The notes beneath the pieces were generated by a model, which saw nothing but the letters and a program-made list of their open reading frames with translations, was not told the origin of the DNA and did not search any database. Below, piece after piece: positions 16,107 through 24,483 of a DNA stretch of 64,000 nucleotides. The first letter of the stretch is position 1; each line of letters opens with the position of its first letter. The position numbers and the translations under genes are program-made. The DNA lies in NCBI GenBank assembly GCA_014584345.1, contig JACTNB010000033.1, forward strand, positions 186,001 to 250,000, given 5' to 3'. This stretch comes from Planctomycetota bacterium. GTDB lineage: Bacteria; Planctomycetota; Planctomycetia; Planctomycetales; Planctomycetaceae.

Positions 16107-17105
16107 ATGTCGGATTCTAAACCACTTATGGCGACCAGGCTGTTATCGGCACTGGGACCGTTGATTGCCTTGGGGGTTGTGGTGTTGCTGTTTGGCGTGG
16201 CGGACCACTTCCAAGAGTACGGGGGAAAATTCCTGACGCATGCGAACTTTCAGCGAATTTCGGTGAATACGGCGACGGTGGCGGTCGCGGCCCTGGGGAT
16301 GACATTAATCATCATTGCGGGGGGGATCGATCTCTCCGCGGGGACCGCGTTGGCGCTTTCCGCCACGGTGCTGGCCCACGGGTTAAAGGAAGGCTACTCC
16401 CCTCCCCTGGCGATTGGATGTTGTCTGCTGACGGGATGTGCTTGCGGACTGCTGAATGGGGTGCTGATCAGTTCGCTACGGATGATACCGTTCATCGTGA
16501 CCCTGGGGACGATGTCGGTGTATCTGGGAATTGCCAAGCAGATCGCGCGGGAGACGACGGTGCGTCCCGATCGATATACCCAGGTGCCGGTGTGGTTGAG
16601 GGATTTTCTCAGTACGCGGACCGAGGCGTTGCATTTCGGCTTGCCGTTGGGGGTATGGGTGGCGTTGGTGTTGTCACTGCTGGTCGGTTTCGTGCTGAAA
16701 TACACGGTGTTCAGTCGACACGTGTTCGCCCTGGGATCGAACGAAAGCACGGCTCGGTTGTGTGGCATCAGCGTGACACGGACAAAAATCGCCGTGTACA
16801 CATTGGCGGGACTGTTCGTGGGGCTGGGAGGGCTGTTTCAGTTTTCGCGACTGTCGGTAGGGAATCCGACCTCGGGGCTGGGGATGGAATTGCAGATCAT
16901 CGCTGCCGTGGTGATTGGCGGGGGGAGCCTGAGCGGTGGGAGTGGAACCGTGCTGGGGACGCTGGCGGGGGCGGCAATCATGTCAGTGATTCAAAGTGGC
17001 TGCACGCAGCTTGGGATCAATAACCCCATGCAGGACATTATTTTGGGTGGGATCATCCTCGTTGCGGTCTTTGTGGACCAATTGCGACATCGCCCCCACC
17101 GCTAA
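16107..17105 (+). CDS. ABC transporter permease, ribose/sugar type (RbsC-like)
   Basis: 332 residues with about 8-10 membrane helices. The family phrases are clear: ALGMTLIIIAGGIDLSAGT near residue 70, MIPFIVTLGTMSVYLGI, FALGSNESTARLCGISV and VIGGGSLSGGSGTVLGTLAGA. It would be the membrane channel of a binding-protein-dependent sugar importer. No ATPase (RbsA) or binding protein gene is next to it, so it is an orphan or works with genes elsewhere. GGGAAGG lies just upstream of the ATG at 16107; TTG at 16095 is an alternative. It is divergent from the sulfatase gene, so a joint regulator is possible but not shown. Confidence 0.88.
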   Translation: MSDSKPLMATRLLSALGPLIALGVVVLLFGVADHFQEYGGKFLTHANFQRISVNTATVAVAALGMTLIIIAGGIDLSAGTALALSATVLAHGLKEGYSPPLAIGCCLLTGCACGLLNGVLISSLRMIPFIVTLGTMSVYLGIAKQIARETTVRPDRYTQVPVWLRDFLSTRTEALHFGLPLGVWVALVLSLLVGFVLKYTVFSRHVFALGSNESTARLCGISVTRTKIAVYTLAGLFVGLGGLFQFSRLSVGNPTSGLGMELQIIAAVVIGGGSLSGGSGTVLGTLAGAAIMSVIQSGCTQLGINNPMQDIILGGIILVAVFVDQLRHRPHR

Positions 17106-17471
17106 GGGGCTGCCATTTATTGTATGCCACGGAAAACAGTCCCCAGGAAGTTGTGTCTTGGCTCTGGTGGAACAACACGTAATCTCTAGTTCGCGCGGAG
17201 GCCGTGTATTGATTGTGTTTGCACGCAATCCAGCACAAAATATTGTGTCCGAAACTCGCGTGGACACCACATAAATGGTACGCACAGCGTACCCTACGAA
17301 GTAAATCACTGCCTCGACGAGGGGGTGGGGACAGCGCCGATGAGGTGGAAACTCTGGAATCTGTCCGATTTTTTGGGAAATCGTGGTTGATTTCGAGAAT
17401 AATTCCGTGCTTGAGGCGTTCTCTGAAGAGAGGCCCCTGTGCGAGGGTGAATCGCGGGAGTGATTAGTGGA
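17106..17471. other. 366-base gap with palindromic repeat
   Basis: Between the permease and the ECF sigma gene. It holds palindromic repeat copy 2 (17277-17300) and a run of T and A near 17370. A GTG at 17460 is the far start of the next frame. No gene is supported. Confidence 0.5.
17277..17300 (+). repeat. Palindromic repeat, copy 2
   Basis: GGTACGC ACA GCGTACC, then CTACGAA. It matches copy 1 at 11727 except for one base in the tail. It lies ahead of the ECF sigma gene. Confidence 0.75.
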
Positions 17472-18062
17472 ATGAGCGAGCGTCTGCCCAGGCAGCGGAG
17501 TGCGCAGTCTCTCTCCGCGGAGGCGGAGCGGCTTTATCGCGCCCATTCCGCGGATCTGGAAGTCTTTTTGCTGGGTGTCCTGCGAGACAGGAATTTGGTA
17601 GAGGACGTATTACAGCAAACGTTCCGCAAACTCCAAGAGTTTCTGATGCGTACGCAGGCTTCGGAAGAATCCTTGGGAGAACAGGAACGCGGGAACTCGG
17701 CCGACGAATTCTCGGCGGGCTGGTTGTTTCGGGTTGCTTACAATGAAGCGATGCAAGTCCGTCGACGTCAGAATCTGGAGGCGCGGCATACGGAAGGAGT
17801 GGGCTGGTTTCGCAATGGATTACAGCCCGAGACCAGAGACCGATTGATCACGGAAGAAACGACTCGTCAGGTGCGACAAGCCCTGGAGGAACTTCCCCAG
17901 GAGTTGCGGACCATCGTCGAACTGCGAATCGAACGCGGGATGAAGTTTCGGGAAATCGCCGAGGGGCTGCAACAGCCGCTTGGGACCGTCCTGGGAAAAA
18001 TGGCGCAAGCCTTGAAAAAGTTGCGTGTCCGACTGGAAGCATTGGGCGATCACGAAGCTTGA
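17472..18062 (+). CDS. ECF-type RNA polymerase sigma factor
   Basis: 196 residues. Region 2 includes LRDRNLVEDVLQQTFRKLQEF; region 4 includes ALEELPQELRTIVELRIERGMKFREIAEGLQQPLGTVLGKMAQALKKLR, read as two phrases on the two sides of the helix-turn-helix. I prefer ATG at 17472; a GTG at 17460 is in frame. It heads a co-directional set: a membrane anti-sigma candidate, a coiled-coil exported protein, a PSCyt-PSD protein, a DUF1501 protein and a Spy-like protein, closed by a terminator at 24381. The most economical reading is that this sigma factor controls that envelope operon and itself. Confidence 0.9.
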   Translation: MSERLPRQRSAQSLSAEAERLYRAHSADLEVFLLGVLRDRNLVEDVLQQTFRKLQEFLMRTQASEESLGEQERGNSADEFSAGWLFRVAYNEAMQVRRRQNLEARHTEGVGWFRNGLQPETRDRLITEETTRQVRQALEELPQELRTIVELRIERGMKFREIAEGLQQPLGTVLGKMAQALKKLRVRLEALGDHEA

Positions 18063-18168
18063 TGTGGCCCGGAAGTTCGGGGGCCAGGTGTCGGTGATAT
18101 TTCTGAATGCAGGTGAAGTTGAGCACTCCATGCCGTGGCCGGGATACAGCGTGGATACAAAATAAAAG

Positions 18169-18191
18169 GTACACACAGTGTACCCTGCGGA
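18169..18191 (+). repeat. Palindromic repeat, copy 3, with compensatory changes
   Basis: GGTACAC ACA GTGTACC, then CTGCGG. Both arms differ from copies 1 and 2 at the matching position (G to A and C to T), so pairing is kept. It lies between the ECF sigma gene and the anti-sigma candidate. Confidence 0.75.
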
Positions 18192-18261
18192 AAATTGAGC
18201 CTGTCAGATTTTGATTACCGGGTGAATTATGAGTGCATGGTCAGGCAGGGAGAATCCATCG

Positions 18262-18924
18262 ATGCAATACGAATCTCGCGAGTTGCGTGCGTTCTGCTAC
18301 CTGGCGGGCGAGATGTCGGACGGAGAGCAGGAGCAGTATGAAGCCCTGCTACTGGAAGATGCCGACGAGCGCGACTGTTACCAGGAGATTGCCCGTCTGT
18401 TGGTGACATGGGAGACTCCCCTCAAAACGCAGAAAACGGTTTCATCTGGCGCGAGTGCCGTAACGAGTCCCGCAGCGATGAAACAGCGTGGTGTTCGAGC
18501 AGCGCGCCTGTTTCCCTATGCAGGTCTGTTGCTGCTGGTATTTGGTGCGGGATTGCTGACCGGACGCTGGACTTCCCATCCCCAGACCAAATCGGCGCCG
18601 GAAGCCGGGGGGATTTCAAGTCACCGGGCCCTGCCGCAGGCAGGCGAAACACGACGTGCCATGGAGGCGATAATTGCCTCGGCCTGGTTCGACTTGCAGG
18701 AGGATGAACCGGCGGATTCCATCTATGGTTCGATTCTGCAGGAAATCGATCTGGCAGAGACCCGGGACACGACCTTGCGGGAACTGTCTCGGGAATTGAA
18801 CGAGGAACATGTTCCCGACTGGCTGGTGACCGCCATCGAATTGAAACAGGAACGAAGAGGCATTCCCTCCACACCCGAGACGGGTGGAATCGAGACGCTG
18901 GACCCGGCGGAGGAATCGCTATGA
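18262..18924 (+). CDS. Putative membrane anti-sigma factor
   Basis: About 220 residues. The N-terminal cytoplasmic part (from MQYESRELRAFCYLAGEMSDGEQ, cut here to the phrase CYLAGEMSDGEQ) looks like the short helical domain of anti-sigma factors that also open 'L.gels..E...', without a zinc-finger HxxxC-type motif. One membrane helix lies at about residues 92-105 (YAGLLLLVFGAGLLTG), and an extracytoplasmic tail of about 110 residues follows. The ATG at 18262 has AGGGAGA 8 bases upstream; ATG at 18229 is an alternative. Its stop overlaps the next ATG (ATGA), so the two are coupled. The position right after the ECF gene supports the anti-sigma call; the sequence alone would not. Confidence 0.65.
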   Translation: MQYESRELRAFCYLAGEMSDGEQEQYEALLLEDADERDCYQEIARLLVTWETPLKTQKTVSSGASAVTSPAAMKQRGVRAARLFPYAGLLLLVFGAGLLTGRWTSHPQTKSAPEAGGISSHRALPQAGETRRAMEAIIASAWFDLQEDEPADSIYGSILQEIDLAETRDTTLRELSRELNEEHVPDWLVTAIELKQERRGIPSTPETGGIETLDPAEESL

Positions 18925-19619
18925 ATTCACGTTGGGTAAGCCTGATGGGCCTACTGACTCTGCTGTGCACCTATGCGGCGTCACCGCAGGCGTGGGGGCA
19001 GAAATCGGAGAGCGTGCCATCGAACAAGCCGCCCCGTCAGTTGGCGACTTCGGTCTCCGAGGGCAATTCCAGGGAAGTCCCAAGTGGCATCACACCCGAG
19101 CGGGAAGCTGCCGCATTCAAATTTGCCGAGTTGCACCATCCGGAACTGCAGGATTTATTGACGGTGCTAAAGCAGTCGGCGAGGTCGGAGTACAAAAGGG
19201 CCGTGCTGGAGATACATCGGGTCAGCGAGCGTTTGGCGCGGATGAAGGAAAATGCTCCCGACCGATACGAATTGGAATTGAACCTCTGGAAGGTTCGTTC
19301 CCGCTTGAATCTACTGCAGGCGGCTCTCCCCATGGCGGAGGACCCAGCGGAATCCCTGCGCGAGGCGCGGGAATTGTTGCAGCAGAAACAACAACTGGAA
19401 GAAAAATTGCTGGCCCAGGAGATTGATAAAACGCGCGAGCGATTGCAGCGAATGGAGGAATCCCTACGTCACCTGCAGAGCGTGAAACAGGAGGCACTGG
19501 AACGGCAGTTGGAACGACTCTCGCGGCAGGTTTCTCCCGCCAAGACAAACGTAAAGCCCTCCGTGCCCAACAACAAAGGGGCCGCGGGGGCTAATCCGAA
19601 AGAGACCGGCGAGAACTGA
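18921..19619 (+). CDS. Exported coiled-coil protein (possible periplasmic sensor)
   Basis: 232 residues. A signal peptide covers about 1-27 (MGLLTLLCTYAASPQAWG). Residues about 60-200 are almost entirely charged helix with heptad-like spacing (LLQQKQQLEEKLLAQEID, LERLSRQV), hence a long coiled coil. It overlaps the anti-sigma gene by 4 bases. This size and composition recall CpxP/Spy-type and planctomycete 'heavy-metal sensor' proteins that sit next to anti-sigma factors, but no specific motif is seen. I infer that it works in the envelope with the anti-sigma factor; the direct evidence is only the coupling and the export signal. Confidence 0.7.
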   Translation: MNSRWVSLMGLLTLLCTYAASPQAWGQKSESVPSNKPPRQLATSVSEGNSREVPSGITPEREAAAFKFAELHHPELQDLLTVLKQSARSEYKRAVLEIHRVSERLARMKENAPDRYELELNLWKVRSRLNLLQAALPMAEDPAESLREARELLQQKQQLEEKLLAQEIDKTRERLQRMEESLRHLQSVKQEALERQLERLSRQVSPAKTNVKPSVPNNKGAAGANPKETGEN

Positions 19620-19705
19620 ACGGGTGAATTTGGCAACGACTTTTCACTGGGGTGAAAGACTTTCATTTTTGGTTTTCGTGACATCAGCGAAACAGCGAGG
19701 GAAGC

Positions 19706-22354
19706 ATGCAACAACAAGGCAGCACACTGGCGGTCCTGCTGGCCGTTCAACTGGCCTGGGTCTCCGTTTCCAAGGGGGAGACGCAACCGCGGATAGATGT
19801 CCGTTATGCGGGGCAAAACGAGGAAACCCCGGACTTTCAGCGACACGTTATACCGATGTTGAGCAAACTCGGCTGCAACGGGCGTTCCTGTCACGGGTCG
19901 TTTCAGGGACGGGGAGGCTTTATGCTGTCCCTGTTCGGTTACGACTTCAAGGCGGATCATAAAGGACTGATGGAACGTCTCGACTTGGAAACCCCGAGCG
20001 ACAGTTACGCGTTGCAGAAGGCGACGCGGGAAATCGACCATGAAGGAGGCCAGCGAATTGCTCCCCAAAGTTGGGAGTATCGGGTCATTCTGAACTGGAT
20101 TGCAAGTGGCGCGAAGGGAGTAGAAAGCGAAGGACGCCTGAAACAACTGGAGATTTCCCCCGCGGAAATCCAATTTCGCGATGCAAGCGAAACGGCACAA
20201 CTGCGCGTGGTGGCGCATTGGGAGGATGGCAGCAGCGAGGATGTCACGCCTCTCTGCCGATTTTTGAGCAACGATGCCTCCATCGCGGAAATCGACGATA
20301 GCGGACTGGTAACCGCGGGCGCCACCGGGGATACGCATGTTGTGGTGTTTTACGACAACGGCACGGTGCCGGTACCGGTGCTTCGTCCGGTAAGCGATCA
20401 GACTGGCGAGCGTTACCCGTCAGTCCCCGCGCCAACCCGAGTCGATCAACTCGTGGTGGAAAAGTTGAAGAAGTTGGGCATCGTGCAATCGGAAACGTGC
20501 GGCGATACGGAATTCCTGCGACGTGTTTCGCTGGACATCGCGGGGACGTTGCCGACTTCGGCGGAAATTCGTGCCTTTGTTGCCGACAATTCCCCAGATA
20601 AGCGGAGCCGCAAGATTGACGAACTACTGGAAACGCCGGCCTATTCCGCCTGGTGGGCCACGCGCCTGAGCGACTATACCGGGAATACCGCGAATCAGTT
20701 GAACAACGTGTCGTTCAACAACAATCAGCCTTCGCAGGAGTGGTACGAATGGTTGCGGAAACGGGTCCGGGAAAACGTCCCGTATGACCGGATTGTCGAG
20801 GGGATCGTGCTGGCGGGAAGCCAGCGCGAGGGGGAGACGTACCAGGAATACTGCGTCCGCATGGGAGAGTATTTTAAGGACGGTAGTGGAGAAAAATTCG
20901 CGGAGCAGGAATCGCTGCCGTATTACTGGGCCCGACGAAATTTCCAGCGTCCGGAAGACCGGGCAATCGGTTTTGCCTACACGTTCCTGGCCATTCGCAT
21001 CGAATGTGCGCAGTGCCACAAGCACCCGTTCGACCGCTGGACGCAGGAGGATTTCAAGGAATTCCAGCCGTTGTTCAGCACAACGCGGTTCAATCCGAAC
21101 GGGACCAACCGCCGCGAATACGAAGAGTTGCTGGCCACGCTGGAAGTGGATCAAGCATTGCGCGGGAATCAATTGCGGCAAGCGCTGGGGCGCCTGCTAC
21201 AAAAAGGAGAGGTGGTCCCCTTCCCGGCGCTGGTGCAAACATCGACCAGCGGGCCCCGGCGCGAACGGGGCGAGCGGAGCCGGCAGGTCACCGCGCGCAT
21301 GCTTGGGGGCGATCCGTTCGACATGACTCAATACCCGGATCCGCGGAAGCCGTTGATGGACTGGATGACGGGCGAAGTACGCGATTTGTTTGCCAAGGCG
21401 TTTGTGAATCGCGTCTGGTCCAACTACTTTCACCGGGGGATTGTCGAGCCGACAGATGACTTGAGCCTGGCGAATCCTCCGACGAATCAGGCCTTGCTGG
21501 ATCATCTGGCCCAGGGATTTATTGCCCAGGGTTACGACATGAAATGGCTGCACCGCGAGATATGCAACAGCCGGACATATCAGTTGAGTTGGCAACCGAC
21601 CGAATCCAATCGACTGGACGAACGCAACTTCAGCCGGGCAGTCCCCCGGCGGATTCAGGCAGAAGTAGCCTACGATGCCTTGGTGCAGGCAACAGCGGGG
21701 ATGTCCCAGAACGCGGGTTACCTGACGAATCTGAAGCAGCGGGCGACAGCGATTCCCGGCTCGGCACAAGGCCGGGGGGGAAATAATTACGCCCTGACCA
21801 TCTTCGGGAAATCGGCCCGCGAGAATAACTGTGATTGCGAGCGGTCGAACGAGCCGACGCTGCTGCAGACCCTGTTTCTGTACAACGACAACGATGTGCT
21901 GACGGCCCTGGATTCTCGCGGGGGTTGGCTTGCCGAGGTGGCGCGGGAGTGGAATCAGCCGCTGCTGTCCAATCCGAACGAGCCCACTATCCGGAAGCCC
22001 GAGAATTACGACGAGATCGTCGCGCGTTATCGCAGCCAGATTGAACGGGCGAAAAACCAGTCCAACCCGGAACGGCTGCAGCAGATGAAGGCCCGTCTCA
22101 AGGCGTTCCTGGAGCAATATGGCGAAACCGATAAGGCCGAGGCACGCGGGAAGGCCACAGCGAGTGGCGTATCCGAGGAGGCCCGGCGAATTGCGGTGCG
22201 CGAGGCCTATTTGCGTACATTGTCTCGTTTGCCATCGGCGGAAGAAGAGCAGACGGCCCTGCAGGCGATGTCCGCCACGGAAACGCCAGTGGAAGGTTTG
22301 CGGGATGTGTTGTGGGCGTTGTTGAACACGAAGGAATTTATCCTGAATCATTAA
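19706..22354 (+). CDS. DUF1549/DUF1553 (PSCyt-PSD) protein with Ig-like domain
   Basis: 882 residues, typical of Planctomycetota and Verrucomicrobiota. A signal peptide is followed by GCNGRSCHG near residue 57, a C-x4-C-H heme-like motif peculiar to this family, and by CAQCHKHP near 435. A Big_2-type Ig-like domain lies at about residues 148-215 (RVVAHWEDGSSEDVTP). DUF1549 covers about 250-450 (LRRVSLDIAGTLPT) and DUF1553 about 545-860 (WMTGEVRDLFAKAFVNRVWSNYF, a run given here as two joined phrases). The function of the family is unknown; export and heme-like motifs suggest electron transfer or redox work at the envelope. It precedes a DUF1501 gene, the usual pairing. An analogous pair lies at 31257-35407. 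Confidence 0.88.
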   Translation: MQQQGSTLAVLLAVQLAWVSVSKGETQPRIDVRYAGQNEETPDFQRHVIPMLSKLGCNGRSCHGSFQGRGGFMLSLFGYDFKADHKGLMERLDLETPSDSYALQKATREIDHEGGQRIAPQSWEYRVILNWIASGAKGVESEGRLKQLEISPAEIQFRDASETAQLRVVAHWEDGSSEDVTPLCRFLSNDASIAEIDDSGLVTAGATGDTHVVVFYDNGTVPVPVLRPVSDQTGERYPSVPAPTRVDQLVVEKLKKLGIVQSETCGDTEFLRRVSLDIAGTLPTSAEIRAFVADNSPDKRSRKIDELLETPAYSAWWATRLSDYTGNTANQLNNVSFNNNQPSQEWYEWLRKRVRENVPYDRIVEGIVLAGSQREGETYQEYCVRMGEYFKDGSGEKFAEQESLPYYWARRNFQRPEDRAIGFAYTFLAIRIECAQCHKHPFDRWTQEDFKEFQPLFSTTRFNPNGTNRREYEELLATLEVDQALRGNQLRQALGRLLQKGEVVPFPALVQTSTSGPRRERGERSRQVTARMLGGDPFDMTQYPDPRKPLMDWMTGEVRDLFAKAFVNRVWSNYFHRGIVEPTDDLSLANPPTNQALLDHLAQGFIAQGYDMKWLHREICNSRTYQLSWQPTESNRLDERNFSRAVPRRIQAEVAYDALVQATAGMSQNAGYLTNLKQRATAIPGSAQGRGGNNYALTIFGKSARENNCDCERSNEPTLLQTLFLYNDNDVLTALDSRGGWLAEVAREWNQPLLSNPNEPTIRKPENYDEIVARYRSQIERAKNQSNPERLQQMKARLKAFLEQYGETDKAEARGKATASGVSEEARRIAVREAYLRTLSRLPSAEEEQTALQAMSATETPVEGLRDVLWALLNTKEFILNH

Positions 22355-22423
22355 TTCCACCACACACGGCGTGGGGGGGAATCAATCACCAAATACCAAC
22401 TCTAAACTTAGGAGAGCTACCCG

Positions 22424-23725
22424 ATGGGAATACAACGTCAATGTGATGGGACACGCCGCCGCGATTTCCTCAAAATGGGGGCCTTGGGAGTGGGGGGGCT
22501 GTCGCTGGGGCAGTTTCTGCAACTTTCGCAGGCGGGTGAAATACGTGCCGGCGCCAAGGCGAAGTCGGCAATTTTCATCAATCTGCCGGGTGGCCAGACA
22601 CACATCGACACGTTCGATCTGAAGCCGGACGCACCTACGGAATATCGAGGAGAATTCAACCCGATCTCGACCAACGTCGCGGGCATCCAGATTTGCGAGC
22701 ATCTGCCGAAATTGGCGGGCGTGATGGATCAGTTCGTAATTCTGCGAGGGGTGTCCCATACCCTGGCGGCCCATCAGTTGGGGGCTGAATATGTCAACAC
22801 GGGCAATCGCCCGCTCCCCTCGCTGGAATTTCCAAGTTACGGGGCGGTCGTAACGAAGGAGATGCCGGGCGAACCGGATCTGCCGCCGTTTGTTTCCATT
22901 CCCACCACCCAGCAACGACCGGGTTACCTGGGGGTGCAGTACGCCCCCTTACACACGGGTTCCACGCCCCGGGCCGGACAACCGTATTCCGTGCGTGGTC
23001 TGGCGCTGCGAAGCGGTTTGACGGTATCCGACGTGGAACGCCGCACCAATTTGCGAAAGGAACTGGATCGCACCTTTGCCGGTCTCGAACGAGACAGCAC
23101 CCTGCTGGAAGGGATGGACCAATTTTCGCGTCAGGCCTTCGACATGATCTCGTCGCCTCGGTCCCGCCGGGCGTTCGATGTCAGTCAGGAATCCCCCGCT
23201 TTCAGTCAGATGTTTGGCGATTCTCCCTTCGGCCAGAGCTGCCTGTTGGCCACGCGCCTGGTGGAATCGGGGGTGCGGTTCGTCTCGATCTCCACGGGAG
23301 GCTGGGATACCCACCAGAATAACTGGGAAAACTTGAAGACCCGCCTGTTGCCTCCGTTCGACCAGAGTCTTGCTGCCTTGCTGGAAGGCTTGAAGCAGAA
23401 GGGATTGCTCGAGGAGACACTGGTGTTCGTGACGGGTGAATTCGGACGGACACCTAAAATCAATCAGGAACGCGTGGGCCGCGATCATTACCCCCGCTGC
23501 ATGTGCATGCTGATGGCGGGTGGAGGAATTCAAGGTGGTCGCGTGATCGGTGCCAGCGACGACAAGGCACTGGCCCCTCTGGAGAAAGCCATGAGCCCGG
23601 ACGACGTGGCGGCTTCGTTTTATCATGCCATGGGGATCGATCATCAGAAGGAATATCACACGAGCACGGGGCGACCGGTGATGATTGTCCGCGCGGGAGA
23701 TGTCATTCCCGAACTGTTCAGTTGA
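22424..23725 (+). CDS. DUF1501 protein, Tat-exported
   Basis: 433 residues of the DUF1501 family, which is related to the alkaline-phosphatase/sulfatase fold. A Tat signal is visible (TRRRDFLKMGALGVGG). Metal-type phrases are GGQTHIDTFDLKP, GWDTHQNN, GEFGRTPKI and GRDHYPRC. Members always accompany DUF1549/DUF1553 proteins and this one follows the one at 19706 after 69 bases. What it hydrolyses is not known. A clear ribosome binding site (AGGAGAG) lies near the start. The two genes are probably translated from one message with the Spy-like gene that follows. Confidence 0.9.
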   Translation: MGIQRQCDGTRRRDFLKMGALGVGGLSLGQFLQLSQAGEIRAGAKAKSAIFINLPGGQTHIDTFDLKPDAPTEYRGEFNPISTNVAGIQICEHLPKLAGVMDQFVILRGVSHTLAAHQLGAEYVNTGNRPLPSLEFPSYGAVVTKEMPGEPDLPPFVSIPTTQQRPGYLGVQYAPLHTGSTPRAGQPYSVRGLALRSGLTVSDVERRTNLRKELDRTFAGLERDSTLLEGMDQFSRQAFDMISSPRSRRAFDVSQESPAFSQMFGDSPFGQSCLLATRLVESGVRFVSISTGGWDTHQNNWENLKTRLLPPFDQSLAALLEGLKQKGLLEETLVFVTGEFGRTPKINQERVGRDHYPRCMCMLMAGGGIQGGRVIGASDDKALAPLEKAMSPDDVAASFYHAMGIDHQKEYHTSTGRPVMIVRAGDVIPELFS

Positions 23726-23835
23726 AATGCGTAGCAGCTTGAGTCGCGTTTTGCGGTGCTCCACATGTAAGAGCCCGGCTTTTATCAGGGGACGCGTGTC
23801 GGCGTCCGAGGGGAAATTCAGCAGGAGATGCACAA

Positions 23836-24351
23836 ATGAGAAAAATCTGGTCGCTGGCGGTGCTGATGACAATGGTGTGCCTGACAACAGGCCTGCAGGC
23901 GGAGGAAAAACCGGCACGCAAGCCGGCGGGTCAAGGGGGAGGAGGACAATTGCTCTCGTTGCCTCCCGGCATTGAACTGACCGCGGAGCAAACCAGTCAG
24001 GTAAACACGATTCGCCAGAAGTACCAGGAGCAGGCGAAGGAATTGCAGGCCAAACAGAATCAATTGATGACTCCCGAGCAACGCAAGGCCCGCACGGAAC
24101 TCATGAAATCGGCCCGGGAAGCAGGCAAGTCCCCCGCGGAGATTCGCGAGGCAGCGAAATCGCTGGAAACCAATTACACCGCGGAGCAAAAGGAAAAACT
24201 GGATTCCCTGCGCAAGGAATCTCAACAGTTGAAGCAAAAGTTTCTGGCGGAAGCGAGTGAGGTTCTGACCGCCGAACAAAAGGCGAAACTGCCAGGTGGG
24301 CGCAAGAATCCCTCCGCGGGCGGAAAGAAGAAATCCGAGAACAAGACCTGA
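23836..24351 (+). CDS. Spy/CpxP-like exported protein
   Basis: 171 residues. A signal peptide covers 1-22 (VLMTMVCLTTGLQA). Repeated motifs of the type LTAEQ/YTAEQ/LTAEQK (near residues 49, 115 and 142) are those of the Spy/CpxP LTXXQ family of periplasmic chaperones, here in a Lys/Gln/Glu-rich helix with a Lys-rich tail. It would buffer misfolded envelope proteins or sense stress. It is the last gene before the terminator at 24381, and ends the set that begins with the ECF sigma factor at 17472. That gives the whole set the look of an envelope-stress operon. Confidence 0.75.
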   Translation: MRKIWSLAVLMTMVCLTTGLQAEEKPARKPAGQGGGGQLLSLPPGIELTAEQTSQVNTIRQKYQEQAKELQAKQNQLMTPEQRKARTELMKSAREAGKSPAEIREAAKSLETNYTAEQKEKLDSLRKESQQLKQKFLAEASEVLTAEQKAKLPGGRKNPSAGGKKKSENKT

Positions 24352-24380
24352 GTGACAAAGGTTTGGAGGCCAGCTCGAAC

Positions 24381-24410
24381 GGCGTTATCTCAGGATAACG
24401 CCGTTTTTTT
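24381..24410 (+). terminator. Rho-independent terminator
   Basis: GGCGTTATC TCAG GATAACGCC followed by GTTTTTTT. It stands 30 bases after the Spy-like gene. The reverse strand lacks a T-run, so it serves mainly the plus strand. Confidence 0.9.
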
Positions 24411-24483
24411 ACGTTCACGGCAGCTCGCGCACAACCGTCAACGAGGCGTCGTGATTGTTGAAAATCGTGCGCGGAGTATCGAA

